Source of the DNA: Nostoc edaphicum CCNP1411 | Lineage (GTDB): Bacteria; Cyanobacteriota; Cyanobacteriia; Cyanobacteriales; Nostocaceae | Direction: 5' to 3' | Assembly (NCBI RefSeq): GCF_014023275.1 | Contig: NZ_CP054698.1 | Coordinates: 2,294,001-2,358,000, forward strand | DNA: 64,000 bases | Shown here: positions 1-8,800 of the stretch, piece after piece | How positions within the stretch are numbered: the first letter of the stretch is position 1 | Layout: every line of letters begins with the position of its first letter | Notes under the pieces: generated by a model | What the model was told of the DNA's origin: nothing | Database searches by the model: none | What the model saw: the letters and a program-made list of their open reading frames with translations, nothing else | Program-made: the position numbers and the translations under genes

Positions 1-1230
1 CAGAATTCCGCCGCTGGAAGTGCCAGAAATTAAATCGAACAAACTAAAAATCGGCTTTTGTGTCCGCTTTTCAATTTCTGCTAGTACCAGGGCTGGGATA
101 ATGCCCCGAATACCGCCGCCATCAATAGCAAGTATTTTGTATTTGGGATTAGCTTTCGTATTCATAGTTTTTGGCGATCGCTCCTGAGTTAATGTTTGCT
201 GTTGAATATCGACTGGAACTGTTTCGGCTTTCTCCTCTTTTGGCTGGGGAGTTTGAATGTTTGCAGATTTTTCGCTCTGTCTTTTTGTCCCTTTTTTTGC
301 CTTTGGGTGACGCTCCTCTGGCGCTAACACAGTTGTTGTCTGGGTTGGGATGCCAGTTTCTAGAATTGGAGGAACCTCAACGGACTCTTGCTGCAACTCG
401 GTTTCACTGACAGCAACTACTTCAACGGAGATAACTTCTGCAACAGATTGGCTTTCTGGCTCCGCAAGGTTTCTCTCCTCGGAACTACTCGCTGTCTGTT
501 CTTGTGGCTCACTCTCGTTCGATGATTGTGTAATTCCAAATGGAAGTTGTGCGACATCCCAACTAGGATTGCCACGCAAGTTTCCATCAAGACCATTTTC
601 AGTTTGGTCTTTTACAGTTTTTCCTTGTCCTTCGTTTAATCTCCAGTAAGCGACTAATCCTTGTTCATTCCCAACTAAAGGCTGATCGCGATGCCTTTGA
701 ATTTCCGCTGGGGGACAGGGATAATTCCAGACGCTAATATTCGCTAATTGACCTGTGAAATATATGTTGTTGTGTAAAGTCGCGCCCAGTGTCACAGAAC
801 TAGTTGCTTTATTTAAAGAGTCACCTGTAAAGTACCCAAAATACTCATTCTCATCAAGATATATGCTCAGTTGACCTTTATTAAAAACAATGGCAAAGAA
901 GTGCCATTGTCCGATAGTTAATTCTCCATTGCCAAAAGTTTTAATTTTCTTCTCAAGAGTCTCATCAATGAATACATCTAGGTTCCCTGATTCACTGATG
1001 CCGAACTCAAAATTATCACTATATCGATCTGAAGAACGAGCAAAAAAAACATTGCGCGTGCCGTATGTAGTGGCTTTATCTGTTAGCTGATGAGGATTCA
1101 CCCATCCAGAAATCGTAAAGGCCGAACTTCCTTGAGCAAAAACACCAGAAAAATCATTTTTGCCAAAGTCTATGTAATCATCTTGTCCATCAAATGTCAG
1201 AACTGATTGGCTATATACCTGCTTTGTCAC
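1..1230 (-). CDS. LamG-patatin-like phospholipase fusion protein (partial)
   Basis: An uninterrupted minus-strand frame of 410 codons runs off the left edge. It starts at GTG (1228-1230); a TAA lies three codons upstream in frame, so no earlier start exists, and a GGAG stands about 12 nt before it. Residues 5-200 look like a LamG/concanavalin-A-like beta-sandwich ([50 protein letters not shown], split here only by reading). Residues 215-355 are a Pro/Glu/Gln-rich linker. From residue 363 a patatin domain begins: the oxyanion motif DGGGIRG at 370-376 and the nucleophile elbow GTSSGG at the window edge. Patatins are Ser-Asp lipid acyl hydrolases; the catalytic Asp would lie outside the window. 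An internal ATG at 163-165 could start the patatin part alone, but the long open upstream frame with a recognisable fold argues for the fusion. Role inferred: a sugar- or surface-binding phospholipase. Confidence 0.8.
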   Translation of the reverse strand, partial: MTKQVYSQSVLTFDGQDDYIDFGKNDFSGVFAQGSSAFTISGWVNPHQLTDKATTYGTRNVFFARSSDRYSDNFEFGISESGNLDVFIDETLEKKIKTFGNGELTIGQWHFFAIVFNKGQLSIYLDENEYFGYFTGDSLNKATSSVTLGATLHNNIYFTGQLANISVWNYPCPPAEIQRHRDQPLVGNEQGLVAYWRLNEGQGKTVKDQTENGLDGNLRGNPSWDVAQLPFGITQSSNESEPQEQTASSSEERNLAEPESQSVAEVISVEVVAVSETELQQESVEVPPILETGIPTQTTTVLAPEERHPKAKKGTKRQSEKSANIQTPQPKEEKAETVPVDIQQQTLTQERSPKTMNTKANPKYKILAIDGGGIRGIIPALVLAEIEKRTQKPIFSLFDLISGTSSGGIL

Positions 1231-1464
1231 AAGAGTTTAATCTCCAAATAGGATAATTCGTAATTCGTAATTCTAATTAATCAATGCAATAGATGAATAA
1301 ACTATGTTTGTTAGTAAATCTCTTGAACTACCTGTGTTAAAAGTATTTTTGCCTTAATTAGGCAATTTATCGGAAATTAGTAATTTTTTATAGCCAAAGA
1401 TTAATTTTTTTATTAAATCGACTAACTTTTTTAAAAACAACGTGCTTCAATACTTGTCGGTTAA

Positions 1465-1859
1465 GAGGTTGTTTGAAAAGTATTTCACTGTGACTTTAGG
1501 CACTTTTTGATCCCCCCTAACCCCCCTTTTTAAGGCTACGGTGTACACACAAGTCCTAAAAACCTAACTTGCTTGATAAGCATTTCCTCGTTCCCAGTCT
1601 CCGACTGGGAATGCATTCATTGAGTCTCTGACTCAATATCTGACTAGAGGCAGAGCCTCTAATCAGGCATTCCTATGCAGAGCATAGGAACGAGATAAAC
1701 GAGAGAACAATGATGAGAAATTGATCTTTTTTCGACTTGTGTGTACACTGTAACCTTAAAAAGGGGGGAACCGGAATCAAAGTCCTCCAATTTATTGGGG
1801 GATTTAGGGGGATCTAAAATTTTTGATGCCGACGACAAGAGAACTTTTCAAACATCCTC
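1465..1859. mobile_element. MITE-like element B (395 bp) inside element A
   Basis: Terminal inverted repeats GAGGTTGTTTGAAAAGT (1465-1481) and ACTTTTCAAACATCCTC (1843-1859) differ at one position and are flanked by the direct repeat TAA (1462-1464 and 1860-1862). No transposase is encoded. The interior is itself a near palindrome (CCCCCCTTTTTAAGG ... CCTTAAAAAGGGGGG) and holds element C. A solo end of the same family lies at about 38430-38453. Confidence 0.65.
1531..1757. mobile_element. Element C copy nested in element B
   Basis: Terminal inverted repeats of about 25 bp, TAAGGCTACGGTGTACACAC... at 1531-1555 and its near reverse complement at 1734-1757. The interior carries the palindromic core CTCGTTCCCAGTC/GACTGGGAA seen again at 33480-33590 and 35352-35458. 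Non-coding. Confidence 0.6.
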
Positions 1860-1980
1860 TAAGGGGAAAAGGTAAAAAAAATCTTTAACTTTTACCATCT
1901 AAGCTTGAGAATGAAATCAATTCCAAGTTAAAAATACACAAAGCTAGTAGTATGGCAAAGCGCTTAATCTCTACTCTCAA

Positions 1981-2140
1981 ATAATCTCAGCTTTATCAAG
2001 AAAATGCAATAGCAGTTAAGACAGTAAAAGTAGACAGTTAAGACAGTAAAAGTGGACAGTTAAGACAGTAAAAGTGGACAGTTAAGACATTTAAGACAGT
2101 TAAGTAGACAGTTAAGACAGTTAAGACAGTTAAGTAGATA
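1981..2140. repeat. Left copy of the cassette-flanking direct repeat plus tandem GACAGTTAA tract
   Basis: Positions 1981-2025 match 32506-32550 in the same orientation with about four mismatches (ATAATCTCAG, TTTATCAA, AAAATGCAATAGCA). Both copies run into irregular tandem repeats of ACAGTTAAG/ACAGTAAAAG. The two copies bracket the whole NRPS cassette. Confidence 0.65.
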
Positions 2141-2251
2141 AAATATCCTTTACAAAACTTAATTACAAATTACGAATTACGAATTACGAATTATTTTAAT
2201 ATTCCCCCTACTTATGCAACAACGCCAAAAAGAGGGGGAAACTAATTATTG

Positions 2252-2363
2252 TAATACTTCTCGGTTAAGAGGGAAATAGGAAATAAAAAACCTTTAACCC
2301 TTACCCTTTGCCCTTTTCCCAAAACCCGATTCCGAATTAAAAATGCTTAACCGAGAAGTATTG
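2252..2363. mobile_element. MITE of family A, intact copy with 9-bp target duplication
   Basis: Terminal inverted repeats TAATACTTCTCGGTTAAG (2252-2269) and CTTAACCGAGAAGTATTG (2346-2363). The flanking direct repeat TAATTATTG occurs at 2243-2251 and 2365-2373. The right copy of this duplication overlaps the stop codon of the neighbouring minus-strand gene, so the element landed exactly at the end of that gene and may act as its terminator. Confidence 0.7.
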
Positions 2364-2367
2364 CTAA

Positions 2368-3537
2368 TTATTGTAACTCTGCCCAAATTCCTTGACAGCG
2401 TTCCATAACTAGCCCTTGAAAAATTGATTGAGTTGATGGATGAATGTCTATTTTGTACAGATAGAAAATACCTGTAGGACTTTTAAGGTTTAACTCTCTT
2501 CGGGTAAGAGATAATGCTTGTGTCCGATGGAGTTCAACGGCTTGGAGTAAACCTGGATAACTCAAATTACGTAAAGCTAATTGACCTTTTTTAGTGATAT
2601 ATATAGCATCACTTTGAAAAAGATGTTCTAAGCTTATAAGGCTAGCATATACATCCGTATCTTTTTCTATGCCTCCTAAACGGTGAGCATCTAAGCCAAA
2701 GCGAATGCAAAAATTGACAGCTACCAACTTCCCAGCTTCTTGAGCAGGTAAAATGCAAGCTGCAAACTCAAACCCTAAACTATCAGATCGCCATTCTTCT
2801 ACACCAGCATAGGCATAGTTTTGGAAGAGATTATGCTTTACTTTGAAGTCAAATCCTAAACCACTAGCATGTCCTGCTTCATGAACTTGAGTATCTATAT
2901 GGCGATAGCGTTCACTATTGATTTCGTCTTCTAAGGGGCCTAATAGTAAATTTGCTGTTTCATGTTCAAATACTTTTTGAATGCATTGGCGACTAGAACC
3001 TAAAAAACGTCGTCGCTGCTCGCTTGCATTGTTTAATGCTGGGCCACAAACACTGTTAGGAAATGACCATCCATTTGGGACGATGAAGGCTTCACTAATT
3101 TCACCACTGACATTACCGCAACTAGCAATTTCGGTAAAAGAAAGATTCCTTGGAATTGGTTGGCTTAGGGTTCCAAATTTTTCGCGACTCAGATTTTCTA
3201 ATTGTTCAATAGATGGCTGAGAGTTATCGTGCATTTTGCCGTAAATTGCACTTAAAGTTACCTGGCTTTGGCATTGTCGATTTATTTGGTAAGGTGCGAT
3301 TATCAAGAAATAACCATTTTTACCAATAAAATCCATATTAATAAAGCCTTCAGACAAGATACTCCAATCGTTATTTTCTAAAGCATCTGCTGTATTGAGT
3401 AGCCAAGTTGGAGGAAGTTCACAAGAGTTTTTCGCCTGTTGACGCAGTTTTTTGACAGCAATGGCAATTTCATCTTGCTTAATATATTGAACTATTTGTT
3501 TGGCTAATTCTTGTTTATCTGCAAATATTATTGTCAT
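2368..3537 (-). CDS. HEAGH-motif metallopeptidase-like protein of the NRPS operon
   Basis: 389 aa, last gene of the minus-strand NRPS cassette, 107 nt after the exporter gene. Around residue 215-255 it has H-E-A-G-H, a classical HExxH zinc motif, followed about 25 residues later by E-E-W-R-S-D. That is a gluzincin-like arrangement recalling HELLGH...EECRAE of M49 dipeptidyl peptidase III, though the overall protein is much shorter and I do not recognise the family. No signal peptide or membrane segment is obvious. Its place in the operon suggests peptide tailoring, leader or N-cap removal, or self-protection; these are inferences. The stop codon lies within the target duplication of a MITE. 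A non-catalytic role is also possible. Confidence 0.75.
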   Translation of the reverse strand: MTIIFADKQELAKQIVQYIKQDEIAIAVKKLRQQAKNSCELPPTWLLNTADALENNDWSILSEGFINMDFIGKNGYFLIIAPYQINRQCQSQVTLSAIYGKMHDNSQPSIEQLENLSREKFGTLSQPIPRNLSFTEIASCGNVSGEISEAFIVPNGWSFPNSVCGPALNNASEQRRRFLGSSRQCIQKVFEHETANLLLGPLEDEINSERYRHIDTQVHEAGHASGLGFDFKVKHNLFQNYAYAGVEEWRSDSLGFEFAACILPAQEAGKLVAVNFCIRFGLDAHRLGGIEKDTDVYASLISLEHLFQSDAIYITKKGQLALRNLSYPGLLQAVELHRTQALSLTRRELNLKSPTGIFYLYKIDIHPSTQSIFQGLVMERCQGIWAELQ

Positions 3538-3644
3538 TTTTTACACCTAATATTGAAATTAGCTGGAGTCCGAAATTATGTTATCTTTTGCTCTATTTAT
3601 GCTTCAAAAGTTTGCTCGTTTTTCGGTAAAAGCATTAGTAAACG

Positions 3645-5672
3645 CTAAATTTTTACCCATTTCAACACCTTGGAGTCTTTGTTGTAGCGGTAGGTAAAGC
3701 CATCTTTGCCAGTAGTGGACTTACCAAGGCTTGCTCTACTTCTAATACTGGCAAGGGAATAGTCTGTTAATTCCTGCATTTCTTTATGAGAAAGCCCTGC
3801 AATTGTGCCTGTTATTGTCCCTAGTTCGGGTGGATTTTGGGATTGATTATTGGGTAAAACATCTATGATGATTTCAGTATTTTCAGGAGGATTAGTGGCT
3901 ATTTCTGTCGCTTTTTGACGCCGATAATCCTCCACGGTAACAAGTTGCCAACTAGAATCTTGTGATAGTTCTAAAACCCATTGATGATAATTAAACAAAC
4001 TTTCTCGATGTCCAACACTGATAAATGTTGTTTTTGTCTCTCGTAACTTTTGATATAAGCTCTCCTCGTTATCCAAATCCAAAGCACTTGTTGCTTCATC
4101 TAATATAGTGAAGCTAGGATGAGTAATTAATAATCGGGCGAATGCAAGGCGTTGTTGTTCTCCCAAGGAGAGTATATTTTCCCAAGGAACCTCTGTATCG
4201 AAACCATCGACTCGACTAAGCAAGTTTTGTAGATTAACTTGTTGTAAAACTTCTTTGAGTTCTCGATCGCTCATGGGACGATTTGTATGAGGATAGAGTA
4301 ACTGTTCGCGCAGAGTTCCCAAAATTATATAAGGACGTTGGGGCAAAAATAAGACTTGTTCTAAAGGCGGTCGCACCAGACGACCAGTTCCCGCATTCCA
4401 TAAGCCAGCGATCGCTCTTAACAGAGAACTTTTACCTCGACCACTAGGCCCAACAATTAATAAACTTTCTCCCGATTCAACAGAAAGTGATAAGTTTTCG
4501 ACAATCACCTGCTCATAGTTGGGCGTTTGTAAGGTGACATGCTCAAAAGCAAGATGGTTTTCTTCTATTGTTTTAATAGTACTGACATTTTCGGGTTGCT
4601 TAGTTACTTCTTCTAAAGAATTTGAAAACTCAGCTAAACGATCAACGTAACTAGAAAAGCGTCCTGAAGTACCAAATTCATTTATTAATTGTCCCAGAGC
4701 AACAGCAAACATATTACAAGCTAAAGCGGCTTGTCCTAGTTGTCCAAAATCAATTTCGTCTCTAATATATAAAGGCGCGAGTACTAAAAAGGGAAAGATT
4801 TGGATAACAGATTGATATCCTCTGCTAAAAATTTCTGTACCTCTTTCCCAACTTATCTTGCGTTCCGTGTTGTTAATCAGATTACTAAATCGGCGTCCAA
4901 TTATATTTAATTCTTGTTTTTCTCCCTGAAAAAAAGCTATCGATTCAGCGTGATTCCGAACATGAGTCAAGGAATAATTGTATTCAGCTTTAAATTCAAG
5001 TTCTTCTTGATTAATTTTACTCAATGTTTGATTTAAGTAAACAGCAATAAAATTACCTATGATCGTATAAGCAAGTAGAACAACAGCGATTTGTTGGGAA
5101 ATAGACCAGACAATTATTAAAAAAGTTGTCATTTCCAGTACTTTTTCTAAAAAAGTAGCTGAAAAACTCAAAGCACTATTGGTAACAGGTTCAATTTCTT
5201 GAGATAAGCGTTGATCTGGGTTATCAAGATCGGCTTTAAAGTTAATTTTATAATAAGCACGATTGCTCAAATATTTATCTAAAATATGATTGTTTAGCCA
5301 TTTGTACCAATCCAGAGCAATTTTTTTTCTGACGAATTTAGAAAATCCTACTAACAGGGTTACTAAGACTAGCCCAACAATATTAACTGCTAAGGTATTA
5401 AGGAACTTATCATAATCTCTGTCTTGAATAAGACTATCGACCAAATAGCGACCAACAAAACTATTAAAAGCAGTTACGCCCACAAGCCCGATTATTAGTA
5501 ATATCAGAAGAATAAGCATTCCCCAGGCGCGAAGAACGTCTGGAAATGTTCTATCACCGGGCTTTGTTGGATACCAGTAAGGGCCTGCGATCGCTTTTAC
5601 ATCTTCCCAAAATTGAGTAAAACTTGAAAAAGCATTTGTTATGGGTTGAGCTTGAACAGCTTGGGTTGGCAT
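3645..5672 (-). CDS. ABC transporter, fused permease/ATPase of the SbmA/YddA (ABC_membrane_2) type
   Basis: 675 aa. Residues 1-340 hold about six membrane helices of the ABC_membrane_2 type (for example the run around 50-70). Residues 390-600 form the nucleotide-binding domain: Walker A GPSGRGKSS, Q-loop LPQRPYI, signature LSLGEQQRLAFAR, Walker B FTILDEATSALD and the switch GHR. A tail of about 100 residues follows, including a conserved-looking LSHKEMQELTDYSLASIRSR segment beyond the usual end of the fold. Transporters of this type stand next to cyanobacterial NRPS clusters such as microcystin and cyanopeptolin clusters. It is expected to export the peptide through the cytoplasmic or thylakoid membrane, probably as a homodimer. 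It follows the terminating NRPS gene after a 207-nt spacer with two hairpins. Confidence 0.9.
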   Translation of the reverse strand: MPTQAVQAQPITNAFSSFTQFWEDVKAIAGPYWYPTKPGDRTFPDVLRAWGMLILLILLIIGLVGVTAFNSFVGRYLVDSLIQDRDYDKFLNTLAVNIVGLVLVTLLVGFSKFVRKKIALDWYKWLNNHILDKYLSNRAYYKINFKADLDNPDQRLSQEIEPVTNSALSFSATFLEKVLEMTTFLIIVWSISQQIAVVLLAYTIIGNFIAVYLNQTLSKINQEELEFKAEYNYSLTHVRNHAESIAFFQGEKQELNIIGRRFSNLINNTERKISWERGTEIFSRGYQSVIQIFPFLVLAPLYIRDEIDFGQLGQAALACNMFAVALGQLINEFGTSGRFSSYVDRLAEFSNSLEEVTKQPENVSTIKTIEENHLAFEHVTLQTPNYEQVIVENLSLSVESGESLLIVGPSGRGKSSLLRAIAGLWNAGTGRLVRPPLEQVLFLPQRPYIILGTLREQLLYPHTNRPMSDRELKEVLQQVNLQNLLSRVDGFDTEVPWENILSLGEQQRLAFARLLITHPSFTILDEATSALDLDNEESLYQKLRETKTTFISVGHRESLFNYHQWVLELSQDSSWQLVTVEDYRRQKATEIATNPPENTEIIIDVLPNNQSQNPPELGTITGTIAGLSHKEMQELTDYSLASIRSRASLGKSTTGKDGFTYRYNKDSKVLKWVKI

Positions 5673-5804
5673 ATTTTAGAAATAAATTGAAATCTTTTAT
5701 AATCAGATTTAGCACTTTTTAGTACTGAATAATCAGTGATAAGGATCTTTGTACTTATAGCGGTTCTCGATAAGCGTGAAGTACAATTTTGACCTCTCTC
5801 CAAA

Positions 5805-5865
5805 CCTCTCTCCTTGTAGGAGAGAGGCTTTGAATTGTTCCCCCTTCCCGCCTTCGGGAAGGGGG
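5805..5865. repeat. Two hairpins in the NRPS/ABC spacer
   Basis: A perfect 9-bp stem (CCTCTCTCC 5805-5813, GGAGAGAGG 5819-5827) and a perfect 11-bp stem (CCCCCTTCCCG 5840-5850, CGGGAAGGGGG 5855-5865, loop CCTT). Both look like dispersed repeats and could attenuate or stabilise the polycistronic message. No T-tract follows on the transcribed strand. Confidence 0.6.
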
Positions 5866-5879
5866 TTAGGGGGTTAGGT

Positions 5880-8800
5880 CTATTTACACACATGTACCTC
5901 ATCGAATTGAAAATGGCTATAGTTTGCTGATGCTTGCTGGATGCAAGCTTTCAAGCGTTCGGCTAAAACCTGGACATGGGGTTCAGCCATAATCGTGATA
6001 TGGTTACCTAGCACAAAATCGATATCCACTGGTTCGGTACAAAACTCGCTCCAGCCCAAGGATAAATCCTGTGAAACCTCAGCATTTAACTCACTATTAG
6101 GGTCTTCTGGCATATCCTCGTTAGCTCGTAGAATCGTAAGTTTACCCGGATAAATCTGTTTTGGTAGATAATCAACTAGACATAAACAGCTAGTTTTATA
6201 AGCTTGGACGATATTTTTCAGCTGCGTAATTTCAGCATTAGGAGCCAACATATTAGCCATTTTAAAATAGTGTAAAACGTATTTTAGTTGCTCCTCCATA
6301 GTCAAGGTTTGGAGAGTATCGTAGGAAATATCTACGCTTTTTTCTAAATAAAGTTCTATTCCTTTGCTCACCTCCGCTAGCCACATTGCATCATCCCAAT
6401 TAATATAATCAATCAGCATTTGCTTATCCTTATAAGTCGGTGCTGAAGAATCAATTATCGCCAGCAATGCAACTTCATGTCCCTGAGCAACTAGCTGTTG
6501 GGCCATTTCAAAAGCGACGTTACCACCATAGGAATGTCCTCCCAAAAAGTATGGGCCTTGGGGCTGCACAGCTTGCATTGCTTGAATGTAAATACTAGCC
6601 ATATCCTCAATACGAGTAACTGACTCTAAGTCACTATATAAATCATTTTGAAAACTGTATAACGGTTGATCTGCTCCTAAATAACGTCCTAAGTGATAGA
6701 AGTAAAAAGGCCTGCCACCTGCTCCGGGAACGCAGAAGAAAGGCAAGTTTGAACCGTTTGGTTGAATTGCTACCAAACAAGACGAATCAGGGTCATCTGC
6801 GCCTTTTTGTACAATTGTCGCCAACTGTTCAATAGTTGGATTTTGAAAAATGTTGGTTAAGGTGACATCTTTACCAAGCTGCTGTTTAATTTGAGTCATT
6901 AAGTAGGGAGCTAAAAGGGAATGACCACCAAGGTCAAAAAAGTTATCTTGTACTCCCACTTTGTCAACTTTCAGAATCTTTGACCAGATTTGTACTAGTT
7001 GCAGTTCTAATTGGTTACGAGGTTGAACAAATTTGTCTAAGTTGCTGGTGTTAGAAGGTGCTTTCAAGGCGCGGCGGTCTACTTTTCCATTGGGAGTTAG
7101 TGGTAAGGACTCCAACATCACAAAAGCATTTGGCACCATATATGCAGGTAGTTTCTTAGCAAGGAACTGACGCAGAACGCTTACTGTGGGTGTCACCTGT
7201 GGGTGCGGCACGATGTAAGCGACTAACCGCTTTTCACCTGGGGTATCTTCGTGGGCAATGACGCAAGATACCTGCACATTTTGATGTTGGCTCAGTACGG
7301 CTTCAATTTCTCCCAACTCAATGCGGAAACCACGAATTTTTACTTGGTTATCGATGCGTCCCAAGTATTCGATATTGCCGTCACTCAAATAGCGTGCTAA
7401 ATCCCCAGTTTTATAAAGTCGGGGACTGGGGACTGGGGATTGGGAACTGGGGATTAGGGGCAATGGGGATTGAGAATTAGGAAGAATTTCTGCCCCTCTG
7501 CTTCCACCGAATGGATTGGGGATGAATTTCTCTTGTGTTAACTTTGGTCGGTTGAGATAGCCGCGTGCCAATCCTGCACCACCAATATGCAATTCTCCTG
7601 GCATACCCACGGGCACTGGTTGTAGATATTCGTCTAAGATGTGGATTTGGGTGTTAGCGATCGCTCGGCCAATGGGAATTGACTCTATGGTTGCGTCAAT
7701 CTGTCTAGGGATAGGGTGACAACAAGTAAAAGTCGTGCTTTCTGTCGGCCCATACCCATTAATGATTTGCGTAAATGGCAGAGCCGCCAAAGCTCTCTGA
7801 ACGTGAGCAACTGAAAGGGCTTCCCCACCAATTAGTAACTGTTCAATTCCTGACAGAGCTTTTTCATCATCATCAATTATGGAGTTAAATAAAGCAGCCG
7901 TCAGCCATAAAATCGTAATGCCGTGTTTGTGAATTTCATCCCTGAGACTTTTAGCGGTAGGAATACTTCCTGGGAAAAGAACGCATCTAGCACCATGTAA
8001 TAAAGCTCCCCAAATCTCAAAGGTGGAAGCATCAAAAGAAATTGGGGCTAACTGAAGAAATCTTTGGGTGGTATCGAGATGAACATAATTGACGCCAAAC
8101 AACAGACGGTTAACGCCACGGTGAATCACTTCAACTCCTTTCGGCTGACCTGTAGATCCTGATGTATAAATCACATAAGCCAAATTAGTTGCTTGCACAT
8201 CCGCGATACCTACGGTAAACTGCGCGATCGCATTATCCTGATTACATTGGTCAATCAAGGGCCAGTCAGTGTCTAAACAAACAAGCTGTGCTTGATGTTG
8301 TGGCAGTCTATTAACAAGTTGCTGCTGAGTTAGCAATACTGAAACTTGAGCATCTTGAAGCATGAATTGTAAGCGTTCTTGGGGATACTCTGGGTCAAGT
8401 GGCAGATATGCTCCACCCGCCTTGAGAATTCCTAGTAGTCCCACAATCATTTCTAGCGATCGCTCTACACACAACCCGACCAGTACATCTACTCCCACGC
8501 CCAAGGAGCGCAAATAGTGCGCCAACTGGTTAGCACGACTATTCAACTCACCATAAGTCAGTTGTTGATTTTCATACACCACCGCCACTGCATCGGGTGT
8601 CCTCTCAACTTGCTTCTCAAATAACTGATGGATACACAAATCCTGGAGATAATCGACTTGAGTATCGTTCCACTCCACCAACAATTGATGTCTTTCTGCT
8701 GAACTCAATAGTGGTAATTCAGAAATTCGCATTCTGGGATTTGCGACAATTGCTTTGAGTAAAGTTTGAAAATGTTGGCCGATGCGAGTAATTGTGGTGG

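Larger units (their letters stand above)
1448..1955. mobile_element. Decayed MITE of family A, split by a second element
   Basis: The left end (1448-1465, CAATACTTGTCGGTTAAG) matches the terminal inverted repeat of the intact copies at 2252-2363 and 32838-32978. The sequence after 1862 (GGGGAAAAGG then A-rich, then CTTTAAC) continues the element interior, and 1918-1955 is a degenerate right end (ATTCCAAGTTAAAAAT ... AGTATGG). Element B at 1465-1859 sits inside it. Confidence 0.6.

Noticed and set aside
890..1090. 66-aa plus-strand frame
   Set aside because: Antisense to the LamG-patatin frame, which is open over 410 codons with recognisable motifs.
5639..5902. 87-aa minus-strand frame between NRPS and exporter
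   Set aside because: It is translated hairpin repeats (PLTPFPKAGRGN, LSYKERGLERG) and overlaps both neighbours; no coding character.
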